Source of the DNA: Beroe forskalii
Taxonomy: Eukaryota; Ctenophora; Nuda; Beroida; Beroidae
NCBI GenBank assembly: GCA_011033025.1
Contig: WFMF01000174.1
Span: 124,001 to 188,000, forward strand
Direction: 5' to 3'
DNA: 64,000 nt
The notes under the pieces are model-generated. The model did no database searches, was not told the DNA's origin, and saw only the letters and a program-made list of their open reading frames with translations. Shown in pieces: positions 31,810 through 43,175 of this stretch (position 1 is its first letter; each line of letters opens with the position of its first letter). A program made the translations under genes and the position numbers.

Positions 31810-34399
31810 GGCAAATGAACACATTGCAAAATCGCCGACTCGGCGCCGATCGGCGCCCGTCCGGCGCCGATCGGCGCTGATCGGCGCCGATGGGAAATCG
31901 GCATCTTTTCATCGGCGGTCGTCGGCGCTGATCGGCGCCGATCAGCGCCGGCCAGCCCCCGATCGGCGCCGACAGCGCCGATCTGCCCCCGATCGGCGCC
32001 GATCAGCGCCGATAAAAACACCTGTATAAGGGAAACTGTCTGGTGCATTTTATTCCAGATTTCCCCGTGATTTTCCCATCGGCGCCGATCGGCGCCGATG
32101 GGGAATTTTTTTAAAATTTCAACCTTGGACAAGAAAATGAGATATCCGCGGATTTTATCGCATTTGACCGACTCTAACGATCAGGATTATGTTATGGTTT
32201 GTAATTATATATGTTTTATATGCTTGGACGTCATTGTCATACTCATAGATAATATAATGAAGGCTCCCGTTTACATGGGAGGCCGACCTTATTAACTTAA
32301 AATGTAAGAATACCTGATGATAATATTAATACGTCGATGATTTCAAATAAAAAGACATACAATGGACGCAGAACGGAAACACTGTAGTGATGAATGATTT
32401 TTGCACGTGTTGCTTTGCACGTGTAACCATAGTAACGGCGGGTAGTACAAGTAATAGTTTAGTATTGTTTAGATGGAGCCGATTTTAGCGTTCGCACTTT
32501 TACAGAAAAAACTTTTGGTTGGATGGACTTTTAAACAAGCGCTATCCCCGGGCACCTCTCGGACACCGCACGGACTTCGGCGGACTTCAGCGGTCTCCGC
32601 CAAAATTTTTGGTATCTGTCCTATATAACTCCGGCCGAGTGACGCCACAGATCAACACCTCGATCTTTATGAGTTTATGTATCCTAAACCTTATTTTTGC
32701 CCTAACCATAACCATAACCTCAATCCTGGCCCTAAACCTAACAAATGCTGACCCTAATCCTGATCCTTTAGCCCAAACACTTTTGGGTTAGGGTTAGGGG
32801 TTTGGGCTTAGGGCTTGGGTTAGGGGTTGGGGTTTGGTTTGGGCTTGGGTTTGGGTTTGGGTTTTGTTAGGGTTCCGGTTAGGGGTTGAGTTTGGGTTAG
32901 GGTTTTGGTTAGGGTTTGGGTTCGGGTTTGGGCTTAGGTTTGGGTTAGGGTTAGGGTTTGGTTAGTGTTTGGGTTAAGGTTTGGGTTAGGGTTCGGATAG
33001 ATTTTGGGTTAGGGTTTGATAAGGGTTAACTCAACCCCTGAAACCGTAACCCAAACTCCCAAACCGTCACCCAATCACCCAAACCCTAAACCAAATCCTA
33101 AACCAAACCCTAACCCAAACTCTAACCCAAATCCAACCCAATCTAAACCCAAACCAAACCCTAACCCAAAAGCTAACCCAAACCCAAACCCGAACCCAAA
33201 CCCTAACCAAAACCCTGACCCAAACCCAAGCCCAAACCCAAACCCTAACCCAAACCCTAGCCCAAACCCTAACCCTAACCCAAGAAGTGTTTGGGCTAAA
33301 GGATCAGGATTAGGGTCAGCATTTGTTAGGTTTAGGGCCAGGATTGAGGTTATGGTTATGGTTAGGGCAAAAATAAGGTTTAGGATACATAAACTCATAA
33401 AGATCGAGGTGTTGATCTGTGGCGTCACTCGGCCGGAGTTATATAGGACAGATACCAAAAATTTTGGCGGAGACCGCTGAAGTCCGCCGAAGTCCGTGCG
33501 GTGTCCGAGAGGTGCCCGGGGATAGCGCTTGTTTAAAAGTCCATCCAACCAAAAGTTTTTTCTGTAAAAGTGCGAACGCTAAAATCGGCTCCATCTAAAC
33601 AATACTAAACTATTACTTGTACTACCCGCCGTTACTATGGTTACACGTGCAAAGCAACACGTGCAAAAATCATTCATCACTACAGTGTTTCCGTTCTGCG
33701 TCCATTGTATGTCTTTTTATTTGAAATCATCGACGTATTAATATTATCATCAGGTATTCTTACATTTTAAGTTAATGAGGTCGGCCTCCCATGTAAACGG
33801 GAGCCTTCATTATCTATGAGTATGACAATGACGTCCAAGCATAGAAAACATATATAATTACAAACCATAACATAATCCTGATCGTTAGAGTCGGTCAAAT
33901 GCGATAAAATCCGCGGATATCTCATTTTCTTGTCCAAGGTTGAAATTTTTTAAAAATTCCCCATCGGCGCCGATCGGCGCCGATCAGCGCCGATCGGCGC
34001 CGATGGGAAAATCACGGGGAAATCTGGAATAAAATGCACCAGACAGCTTCCCTTATACAGGTGTTTTTATCGGCGCTGATCGGCGCCGATCGGGGGCAGA
34101 TCGGCGCCGTCGGCGCCGATCGGGGGCTGGCCGGCGCTGATCGGCGCCGATCGGCGCTGATCGGCGCTGATCGGCGCCGATCAGCGCCTACGACCGCCGA
34201 TGAAAAGATGCCGATTTCCCATCGGCGCCGATCGGCGCCGATCAGCGCCGATCGGCGGTACCGCCGATCGGCGCCTAGCCGGCGCTGATCGGCGCCGACC
34301 AGCGCCGATCAGCGCCGATCGGCGCCGATCAGCGCTGATCGGCGCCGGACGGGCGCCGATCGGCGCCGAGTCGGCGATTTTGCAATGTGGTCATTTGCC
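31810..34399. mobile_element. 2.6-kb foldback element FB-A with 8-bp target duplication
   Basis: Terminal inverted repeats GGCAAATGAACACATTG and complement are flanked by ATAGTTCT at 31802-31809 and 34400-34407. The paralogous 3' flank of sulfotransferase copy 1 (29594-29601) has a single ATAGTTCT and no insertion, so the ends are certain. The arms (31810-~32790 and ~33290-34399) are nearly identical inverted copies. Outer parts consist of GATCGGCGCC repeats, middle parts are unique, and inner parts meet at a hairpin of telomere-like G-rich (32785-33025) and C-rich (33035-33290) sequence (GGGTTTGGGTTAGGG and complement). The right arm has extra GATCGGCGCC copies. There is no transposase; open frames in the arms are repeat artefacts. 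Confidence 0.92.
32785..33290. repeat. Telomere-like G-rich/C-rich hairpin core of FB-A
   Basis: About 240 bp of degenerate GGGTTAGGG/GGGTTTGGG is followed immediately by a similar length of its complement, CCCAAACCCTAACCC. It can fold into one long hairpin or G-quadruplexes. It is degenerate and internal to a mobile element, hence not a chromosome end. Confidence 0.9.
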
Positions 34400-34407
34400 A
34401 TAGTTCT

Positions 34408-34515
34408 TGCGTCTCACCCAATCTCATGGTTTGCGTCTCACCCAATCTCATGGTTTGCGTCTCACCCAATCTCATGGTTTGCGTCTCACCCAATCTCATG
34501 GTTTGCGTCTCACCC
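34408..34515. repeat. 24-bp tandem repeat, expanded in one duplicate only
   Basis: About five units of TGCGTCTCACCCAATCTCAT plus GGTT. The equivalent place beside copy 1 (29602-29625) has a single unit, so the array expanded after the gene duplication, directly next to the FB-A insertion. Confidence 0.9.
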
Positions 34516-34539
34516 TATCGCGCCTCCCATTACTCCATT

Positions 34540-34912
34540 AGGCCGTCTCATATTTGGTCTAAAATCAATTTTTTGAGATAATCAACTTGGTGGTATTTCA
34601 GTATCCCCCATTTGCCATAAAAAGATGTGTGACAACTTTATTTTTGATCAAAACGTTTGCACCGGCCACACCCTTTTTTCAGCTGAAAAAGCATTAGGAT
34701 TTACGCCAACACCATCAAATAGATTTTTTGGGTACAAACGAAATGCTTTGGAGTGTTCCTACAGTCACTATCGTTTTTCCCACTCTAGAGAATGGTATAG
34801 AAGAAGAAATTAGGTGAAAACATAGCTCAGAAGCCGAGTTATGACGATTTTAAGTTGCCAATTGTACACGATGTGTTGTCTGTGATAATAACTTTGCAGA
34901 TGAAGCATCTTG
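34540..34912 (+). mobile_element. Dispersed repeat, second tandem copy (truncated)
   Basis: The sequence matches 29650-30020 closely up to CAGATGAAGCATCTT and then diverges. That point (about 34912) is the right-hand breakpoint of the tandem duplication that also copied the sulfotransferase gene. Confidence 0.75.
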
Positions 34913-35600
34913 AAGAAAACAAGATATTTGAAGAAAACAAGATATTTAAATTTCATGCCATTTTTACAAACATAGAGATCGTACAAGTAAAATAAAATTA
35001 TCAAGGATGGGAATATCATGGTTAGTTGCTGCCTTGTTATCCTGAGAACAGATTTTGGGACCAATAAATGTTAATTTCCGAGTAATTCAGGCTGAGTGGT
35101 CAACAACTACCCCATGGTGTAATCTCACATGCAGCCAATAATAGCATATTCCGGGGCATAGGAATCATACTTGCTGGGGCTATTGTATGAACCAAAACAA
35201 AATATGCCTGAGGTTTGAGAAGCCAGCAGATAAATTAAGAATGAAGAGTTGAAGATAAGTGGCTGCTCTGTCAGATTAACCTTAAAGAATATTTATTTAC
35301 ATGGGATTATTATGCAGCTTGTGGGTATAAACCATAAGTTCCAAATTTAATTAAATTCAATAAAATTATGATTGGCCTTTACAACAGCTACCTAGTTATG
35401 GATGCAACTTCCAATACAGTGCTATTGTATGAACAAATAGCACAGTATATTAACAAACAAGAACACCACCTGGACCTGGAAAGAAGTTAAAAAGCCTCTA
35501 GGCTTGAAATTAATCGAGAATAGTTATATTGTAAATTTAGCGACTGCTACAATGTTAACATTTTGGGAAGACCTACTCTAATCAGTATGGACTTGGAGCT
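34913..35600. other. Spacer, nothing recognised
   Basis: AT-rich unique sequence between the duplicated block and the 3' end of the LINE; no coding signal. Confidence 0.4.
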
Positions 35601-37501
35601 TCAAAGCTTTATTAACTTGAAGTTGAAGTCATGGGAGGGGAGCCATTCAACTTCTTCATGCTTATGCTGGTTTTTGAGTATGGCATCTTTGAGCCTTGTT
35701 TTTACCTGACCTAGGCTAGAAGTGGAATCAAGCTGCAACTTTTGATGAAGTGTATTCCAGAGAACAGAAGATTGGTAAACGAAGTGTTTAGATAGGGTGG
35801 GGGGTTATAATAGAATTTGATGAAGATCTTTTGAGAAATTAAAAGTGAGTGTAAGGCAATGGGACTTTGAAATTTGATTATCTTAAATATTTCCATAAAA
35901 CAGTGGTAACTATGGAGGTTTTTAACAGTAAGGATGTGATATTTTTTAAAGAGGGGTTTAGTGTGTTCCTTGCAGTAGAATTTGACTCCAAGTACTTGGG
36001 ATCCAATAGGCCTGGCTCTAGAGCAGGTTTTAAACTTATCAATGAATGCATTATAGTCTCCAAATAGAACTCTAATGCATTTTTTCTGTATAACAGAGAG
36101 CTCCGATATTTTTGTATCAGGAATACCACCCCAGACAGATATACAATACGCTAGGTGAGACTCAAATAGCGTATGATAAAGGCTTGGGTGGGAGTACCTC
36201 TGGAATACACTTTTTGATTCTTGATAGAGTTGCAATAGCATAGTTGAGTTTACGCTTACATTCTTTGATATGAGTGTCCCAGTTTAGATTTTCATCAATA
36301 TTGATACCTAGAATTTAGTGCTACTTACTTTTTTGACTTTATCCTTGTTGATAAATAGATTAAGATTACCATCATGTGTGGTGCCAGCCTCACTTTTTCT
36401 CCTAGGGTTGAAGTACATGTAACAGCATTTGGATTGATTGATATGGAGTTTATTAAGAATCATATACTGATGTACTGACTTAAGTAGTAAGTTTGCTTTT
36501 GAATAGGCATCCTTTGCAGTTTTTCCTGTAACAAAGATGTTGGTGTCATCTGCAAAAAGTACGAACTCACCCAGTTTAGAGCAGTTATATATATCATTTA
36601 TGTAAATTAAGAAAAGCAAGGGGCCAAGGACAGAGCCCTGTGGTACTCCATATTGTATTTTTAGTTTCGAGGAATCGAGGATTGGTGGCTCAGCACATCA
36701 GTATATTGACTTCTATATGACAGATATGACTTAATGAGTGAGTGAGTGGTTCCGCGAACTCCATAGTGGGATAGTTTATGCAGGAGAGTCTCGTGATCAA
36801 TAGTATCAAAGGCCTTACTCAAGTCAATAAATATGCCAAGTATGTGTTCCTTCTTTTGAAGGGCAGATTCTATATATGATACTGAATAATTCAATGCATG
36901 ACTGGTTGAATGAGATTTTCTGAAGCCATACTGGTTATGATGGAGAATGTTCTGGGAGATGAAAAAGTTGTACAGGCGTGAATAGATAAGTTTTTCAAAT
37001 ATCTTGCCAAATATTGGGAGTGTTGAGATAGGTCTATAGTTTTCTATGAGGTCTGGACTTCCTTTCTTATATACTGGTGTTATTTTTACCAACTTTCAGT
37101 TCATCAGGAAATGAGCCCAGGGACATAAGATCATTGAAAATTGTTGATAGAGGCTTAGCAATGATATGGAAAGACTTTTAATAACTTTTTGATAGGGATA
37201 TCACTTGATTTTCCATTTTGGAACTCAGCAATAATTTCATTGATTTCAAGGTCTGTGCACTCTTCCAGAATATGGAATTTATGTTTGCTGGCATGAGGAA
37301 TTCAGAGAAAGATTGGAAGTGGGATCCGTTAAGGTTTATTCCAAGCAATTCAGAGTTGAGCTCTGAGGCAATTGAGATGAAGTATTTATTAAAGGCATTG
37401 GCAATTTTTCGCCGGTCAAGAATTTTCTCATTATTGATGATAAAGGGGGGCTTTATTTGCTTTTTGTTAGAGCCCCTGAGCTCATTAATTAAACGTCAAG
37501 T
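35600..37501 (-). mobile_element. CR1-like LINE, reverse transcriptase and 3' end
   Basis: On the minus strand, from 37500 downwards, the RT reads 'ITPVYKKGSPDLIENYRPIS' (37085-37028), 'QYGFRKSHSTSHALN' (about 36930-36890), 'FIDLSKAFDTIDHETLLHKL' (36830-36770), 'FLIYINDIYN' (36613-36585), 'FADDTNIFVTGK' (about 36560-36525) and the C-terminal domain to 35711 ('HTLFESHLAYCISVWGG', 'IQKKCIRVLFGD'). The palm motifs including FADD are intact, but the frame is shifted near 36640 and 36300. It belongs with the segments at 39650-40419, 43965-44440 and 45300-45870; two foldback elements lie between them. The catalytic chemistry would be target-primed reverse transcription, but this copy is dead. Confidence 0.85.
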
Positions 37502-37509
37502 TTTCTTAG

Positions 37510-39641
37510 GGCTAAAAAATGGGTAGACTTAACTCCGCCGCGGACCCGCTGCGGACCCGGTGGACCCGCTGCGGGTCCGCCGTGGACTCCACTAAAGTCC
37601 ACCATAAAAATTTTTTGGTGGACTTTGGTGGACCCGCAGCGGACTTTTCGAAACTCCGCCGCGGAGTGGTGGGTCCGCTGCGGGTCCGCTCGGGCTCTGC
37701 CGCGCACTGGTGCCTGGTGGACAGTCCACCGAAAAAGTCCACCAAAAAAGTCCACCGTGGACTAGAATAATTGTGGAGGTAAGTCCGCCGCGGAGTCAGT
37801 GGACTCCACCGGCGGAGTCCACTGGTGGACTCGACTCCGCCAGTGCCCAGTGGACTCAACTCCGCCTGTGGACTCGAATCCGCCAGTGGACTCTACTCCG
37901 CCAGTGGAGTCCACCAGTAAACTCCACTAGTGGAATCCTCCAGTGGACTCTGCCAGTGGACTCCGCCATTAGGGCTGTGTGGTTTTTGGAAAGGAGTGCC
38001 ATGTGTACGCATAGCTTTCTCAGATTCGATCGATATTTCAAAGGGTCCATCCATAAAGGGCGTCGCAATGAGGGGGGAGGGGTGAGTAGACCCTCTCAGA
38101 TTTGATTGATATTTCAAAATCAACTTGGGGGCCATCCATAAAGGACGTCCGCAAAATTTTGGCCATTTCAGACCCCTCCCTCCTCCTTGTCCGCAAACTT
38201 CCGCAATCCAGAAACCCTTAATTTCAATGCTTTTTCCAGCTGGAATTGGAAAAAGGGTGTGTCTGGTGCGAACGTGAAATTAAGGATTTGACCAAAAATA
38301 AACATGTCACACCTCTTTTTAAGACAAATGGGGGATAATTAGATTACCACCAAAAAGTTGATATTAGCCCAAATTTGAGAGGGTCCTGGGGGATTCTGGC
38401 CAATACGTCTCCCATGTAAACGAGAGCCTTCATTTTCCATGACAATGACGTCACTCAGAAAAATTTAAATATAATCAAGCGCATCTAGCGCTTTGAAGGT
38501 TATGGTCGGGATTAGGGTCAGGATTTGTTAGGTTTAGGGTCAGGATTAAGGTAAGGGTTTTGGTAAGAGTTTCGGTAAGGTTTAGGATAGAGGAAAATTG
38601 ACCTTCGGATCTGTGACGTCACTCAGCCCCGTTTACCTTATCGGACATAATTATCACGGACATTAAATTCACGCTGAGCACCTCAGCGTGAATATTAATG
38701 TCCGCGAAAATTTTGTCCGTGATACTAATGTCCGTAATATTCAGGTCCGTGAAAATTAAGTCCGGCATTTCGTCCTAAAATTTATAGGGTAGAGACGCAA
38801 AATTTCTGACCTCCTCTCTTGAAATGCATAAATAATAGAATTTGTAAGGTAATTGTGCTTTTTTTTTTAATGCTTAGTACCTGCAATATGGAAATTTATC
38901 ATATTTATTAAAGAAAAATATTGAAAAAATCTTCAATTCAAGCATTCAAGTGGGGGAAAAATGGGAGCAATCGAGCCGATAATTTTGAAGATTTTTTGAA
39001 ATTTGAAGTGGCTGGATCGAGCGTGAATATTAATGTCCGTGAAGTTTTATGTCCGTGAAACTAAAGTCCGTGATAATTATGTCCGATAGATAAGGTATAT
39101 CGGACATAATGCGGACGTCCGCAATTCTTGGAAATTTTGAGCGATTTGACGGCTATTTCACCAGAAAATCATGGAATTTCGGGGCCAAAAATGTTATCCG
39201 CGAGTTGGACTCCACCTGTGGACTCCACCTGTGGACTCCACCTGTGGAATCCACCTGTGGACTCCGCTGGTGGACTCCACCTGTGGACTCCACCTGTGGA
39301 CTCCGCCGGTGGACCAAAGTCCGCTGGTGGAGTCCACCTGGGGAGTCCACCGGTGGACAAAAACTCCGCGGTGGACTCCAATCCACGGCGGACTTTTTTC
39401 CCCGGTGGAATTTTTTGGTGGACTTTTTCGGTGGACTGTCCACCAGTGCGCGGCGGAGCCCGAGCGGACCCGCAGCGGACCCACCACTCCCCGGCGGAGT
39501 TTTGAAAAGTCCGCTGCGGGTCCACCAAAGTCCACCAAAAAAATTATGGTGGACTTTAGTGGAGTCTGCGGCGGACCCGCAGCGGGTCCACCGGGTCCGC
39601 AGCGGGTCCGCGGCGGAATTAAGTCCACCCATTTTTTAGCC
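37510..39641. mobile_element. 2.1-kb foldback element FB-B inside the LINE
   Basis: Terminal inverted repeats GGCTAAAAAATGGGT and complement are flanked by TTTCTTAG at 37502-37509 and 39642-39649. Removing the element and one TTTCTTAG makes the LINE frame continuous ('ECREDPKK' then 'RLINELRG', with one stop codon at the join region). The arms consist of GTCCGCGGCGG / GTGGACTCCACC type repeats, about 480 bp on the left and 440 bp on the right. The middle (38020-39120) contains sequence shared with FB-A: CCATGTAAACGAGAGCCTTC, GACAATGACGTC, ATTTGTTAGGTTTAGGG and GATCTGTGACGTCACTC. It also has 'TGTCCGTGA' repeats around 38640-39090. There is no transposase. Confidence 0.9.
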
Positions 39642-39649
39642 TTTCTTAG

Positions 39650-40419
39650 GGTCCTCCCTGCATTCCTGGAACTGAGAGCATTTGTAAGATTGTTTAGCCT
39701 GATATATAACATGTTTGAGGGTTCTACGATAATTACTAAATATTCTATATAATTCACCATTACCATCTGGACTACTTTTAGTGATAGTGTTTTTTAATTC
39801 ATACTTTCGATTGATTGATTCAATTATGCCTTCAGTTATCCAAGGATTATTAAGAATTGTTCTTTTTGTTGTCTTAGGTGTGGATAACTTACAGTTTTTG
39901 TCAAGGCAAAGGTTGTATTTCTTAAAAAAGTCACTGAAATTTGTTGGTTCATTGTCCAGAATTTTTTCATGCTCACTTACGAAATTGTTTACATTTTTGT
40001 TACTGAAGTCATAATATTGGGTTTGCTTTTCAGTTCCACTATGTATTTTTGGGGTTATATCGGAAAAATGGAATGCAGGGAGGTGGTGGCTCATTTTATC
40101 ACTTATAGTACCAGAGACAAGAATATTATGGATACCATTTGTGAAGATGTTATCAATACATGACTTGCTAGTGCCTGGTCTTTCGTGTGTGTATGTGGAT
40201 ATGAGTGGAGTAAAGCCTGCAGATAAGAAAGTGTCCTCATATTTGCTAAAAATCTTTTTATTGATCAGATCTAAATTGAAGTCCCCCATGATAAATACAT
40301 TATCATTGGGCAAAAATTCAAAAATTTTTTCAAGTTTGTCGCAGAAGTTATCCTTGTTGCCATCATTGGGACGGTATACTACTCCAAATGTAATAGGGGT
40401 ATCTGTGCTTGTGGACGGC
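39650..40419 (-). mobile_element. CR1-like LINE, endonuclease C-terminus and linker
   Basis: Minus strand, following on from FB-C: 'TDTPITFGVVYRPNDGNK' (about 40408-40355), 'FIMGDFNLDL' (about 40295-40265), 'SKSCIDNIFTNG' (about 40170-40135) and 'MSHHLPAFHF' are the late motifs of the AP-endonuclease domain, including the GDFN and SxH boxes. A linker to the RT follows, ending 'QECREDPKK' at 39650. The segment ends exactly at the FB-B target duplication. Confidence 0.85.
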
Positions 40420-41038
40420 TATATACTGGGTGAACTGCAGTTCATATGAAGTCGCCGCGCACTTCATATGAATTCATATGAATTCATATGAGTTCATATG
40501 AATGCGTTTACCAGTTCAATAAATTTTTATATGAATGAACTTCATATAACTTACATGAATTATATGAACTTCATATGAACTCCACCAAGTTCATATGAAC
40601 TTCATATGAATTCATATGAATTCATTAAACACGGATGAACTAGTTCACCAAAATTTAGTGAACTGAGATGCATATGAATTCATATGAATGAACTAGTTCA
40701 TTCATATGAACTGCGTTGAACTGGAGTTCACCTGAATTCATTGAACTGCGTTGAACTGCGTTGAACTGCGTTGAACTGCGTTGAACTGCGTTGAACTGGA
40801 GTTCACCTGAGTTCATTTGAGTTCACCTGAGTTCATGTCACTCAATAAGAATAACATATGTTATTTTGGAAAAACTTAGCTTTGCAACAGAATAGACCTA
40901 AACGACTGTATGTAACTGTTAGTGTTACCCTACCCTCCACTGCGAGCACTTATTTTACGCAACACGTCCTTCCAAATTTCCAATTCCATTTGCTCATTTG
41001 AAGGTTTACTTAATTCCATGTAGCCAAATGACAGGAAT

Positions 41039-41280
41039 CGAAGGGGATTCAAGTAATCAAGCCAGTGACGGTTAAGGAAATGTTATCGTCGACTCGAGAC
41101 TTCGAGGGCAGCTCATTTAACCCTCCCGCACAGTTTCTTGTACGCTCGGCTGAGTGAACCGACCGTGTGGCTGCTTAGGTGAGAGTTCTCACCCTTAGCA
41201 CGGTAGGCAAGGCCGGGAATCGAACCACCAACCTCGCGATTGAAAGTCAGACGCCCTAACCACTGCGCTACCTGGCCACC
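41039..41280 (-). mobile_element. tRNA-derived SINE
   Basis: On the minus strand the head (41280 down to about 41208) reads as a degenerate tRNA, starting GGTGGCCAGGTAGCGCAGTG, with box A TAGCGCAGTGG (41260-41270) and box B GGTTCGATTCC (41216-41226), the RNA polymerase III internal promoter. A non-tRNA body of ~165 bp follows to about 41039. CAGGAAT occurs at both ends (41032-41038, 41280-41286), a candidate target duplication. It is not a functional tRNA gene because the acceptor-stem halves do not pair and the sequence continues as the SINE body. Confidence 0.8.
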
Positions 41281-41344
41281 AGGAATGAGAAAATAATAAT
41301 GTAGATAGAAATGTTATCTGACAGCGGAGGTAGTCAATGACTTG

Positions 41345-43175
41345 ACTCAATGACTGGACTTCATGACTTGACTCGACTCGAAGACTCGACTCGACGACGC
41401 GACTCGACGACTTGACTTGACGACTCGACTCGACTCGACGACTCGACGACTCGAAGCGACGACTCGACGACTCGACTCGACTCGACTCGACGACTCGACT
41501 CGACTCGACGACTCAACTCGACGACTCGACTCGACCTCGACTCGACGACTCGACGACTCGACTCGACTCGACGACGAGTCGACTCGACGAATCGACGACT
41601 CGACTCGACTCGACGACTCGACTAGACGACTCGACTCGACGACGCGACTCGACGACTGACTCGACTTGACGACTCGACGACTCGGCTCGACGCGACGACT
41701 CGACTCGACGACTCGCTCGAGCGACTCGACTCGACTCAGCTCGACTCGACTCGACGACTCGACGACTCGACTCGAGACGACGACTCGACGACTCGACGAC
41801 TCGACGACTCGACTCGACGACGTCGACTCGACGAGTCGTCGAGTCGACGACTCGAGTCGACTCGACTCGAGCCGACGAGTCGAGACGACGAGTCGTCGAG
41901 TCGTCGACTCGACTCGTCGAGTCGAGTCGTCGACGTCTCGAGTCGAGTCGCCGAGTCGACGACTCGACTCGTCGAGTCGAGTCGTCGACGACTCGACGAG
42001 TCGACGACTCGACGACTCGACGAGCCTCGACTCGACGACTCGACGAGTCGACGAGTCGTCGACGACTCGACGAGTCGACGACTCGACGACTCGACGACTC
42101 GACTCGACGAGTCGAGTCGTCGAGTCGAGTCGAGTCGAGTCGTCGAGTCGAGTCGAGTCGAGTCGAGTCGTTGAGTCGTCGAGTCGAGTCGAGTCGAGTC
42201 GAGTCGAGTCGAGTCGTCGAGTCGAGTCGAGTCGTCGAGTCGAGTCGTCGAGTCGTCGAGTCGTCGAGTCGAGTCGTCGAGTCGAGTCGTCGAGTCGAGT
42301 CGTCGAGTCGTCGAGTCGTCGAGTCGTCGAGTCGAGTCGTCGAGTCGTCGAGTCGTCGAGTCGTCGAGTCGAGTCGTCGAGTCGTCGAGTCGTCGAGTCG
42401 AGTCGTCGAGTCGAGAGTCGAGTCGTCGAGTCAAGTCGTCGAGTCGAGTCGTCGAGTCGAGTCGTCGAGTCGTCAAGTCGAGTCGTCGAGTCGAGTCGAG
42501 TCGAGTCGTCGAGTCGTCGAGTCGAGTCGTCGAGTCGAGTCGTCGAGTCGAGTCGTCGAGTCGTCGAGTCGTCGAGTCGAGTCGTCGAGTCGAGTCGTCG
42601 AGTCGAGTCGTCGAGTCGAGTCGTCGAGTCGAGTCGAGTCGTCGAGTCGTCGAGTCGAGTCGAGTCGTCGAGTCGTCGAGTCGTCGAGTCGTCGAGTCGA
42701 GTCGTCGAGTCGAGTCGTCGAGTCGAGTCGTCGAGTCGAGTCGTCGAGTCGAGTCGAGTCTTCGAGTCGAGTCGAGTCGTCGAGTCGAGTCGAGTCGAGT
42801 CGTCGAGTCGAGTCGTCGAGTCGAGTCGTCGAGTCGAGTCGTCGAGTCGAGTCGTCGAGTCGAGTCGAGTCGAGTCGAGTCGAGTCGTCGAGTCGAGTCG
42901 AGTCGTCGAGTCAAGTCGTCGGGTCAAGTCGTCGAGTCGAGTCGTCGAGTCGTCGAGTCGAGTCGAGTCGAGTCGAGTCGAGTCGTCGAGTCGCCGAGTC
43001 AAGTCGTCGAGTCGAGTCGAGTCGTCGAGTCGAGTTGAGTCGTCGAGTCGAGTCGTTGAGTCGAGTCGTCGAGTCGAGTCGTTGAGACGAGTCGTCGAGA
43101 CAAGTCAGAGAGTCGTCAAATCAATTCGTCGAGTTGAGGCATCGAGTCGATTTGAGTCGTCGAGTCACTGAGTGG
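41345..43175. repeat. CGACT/CGAGT pentamer satellite, inverted halves
   Basis: The first part (41345-41870) is GACTC/GACTCGAC repeats. The part from about 42050 to 43150 is the complementary orientation (GAGTC/GTCGAGTC), with a mixed centre. The 5-mer and 8-mer units lack stop codons in several frames, producing frames of 300-550 codons on both strands that encode only Ser, Arg, Asp, Thr, Leu, Val and Glu repeats. These are not genes. Confidence 0.95.

Noticed and set aside
32785-33290. Telomere or interstitial telomeric repeat
   Set aside because: The TTAGGG-like units are degenerate, inverted about a centre, and lie inside a mobile element with defined ends.
31758-34403. Open frames rich in GADRRR and in PNPNPNP or GFGLGFG
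   Set aside because: They come from the GATCGGCGCC and telomere-like repeats of FB-A and are mirrored in the opposite arm.
37489-39766. Many overlapping Trp/Thr/Pro/Ser-rich frames (GGLHRWSP, VDSTCGL)
   Set aside because: They are readings of the GTGGACTCCACC repeats in the arms of FB-B, occurring in both orientations.
41208-41280. Functional tRNA gene
   Set aside because: A and B boxes are present but the acceptor stem does not pair and the sequence continues as a SINE body with a candidate target duplication.
41347-43171. Very long open frames (300-550 codons) on both strands
   Set aside because: They are translations of the CGACT/CGAGT pentamer satellite, with only a handful of residue types and overlapping frames on both strands.
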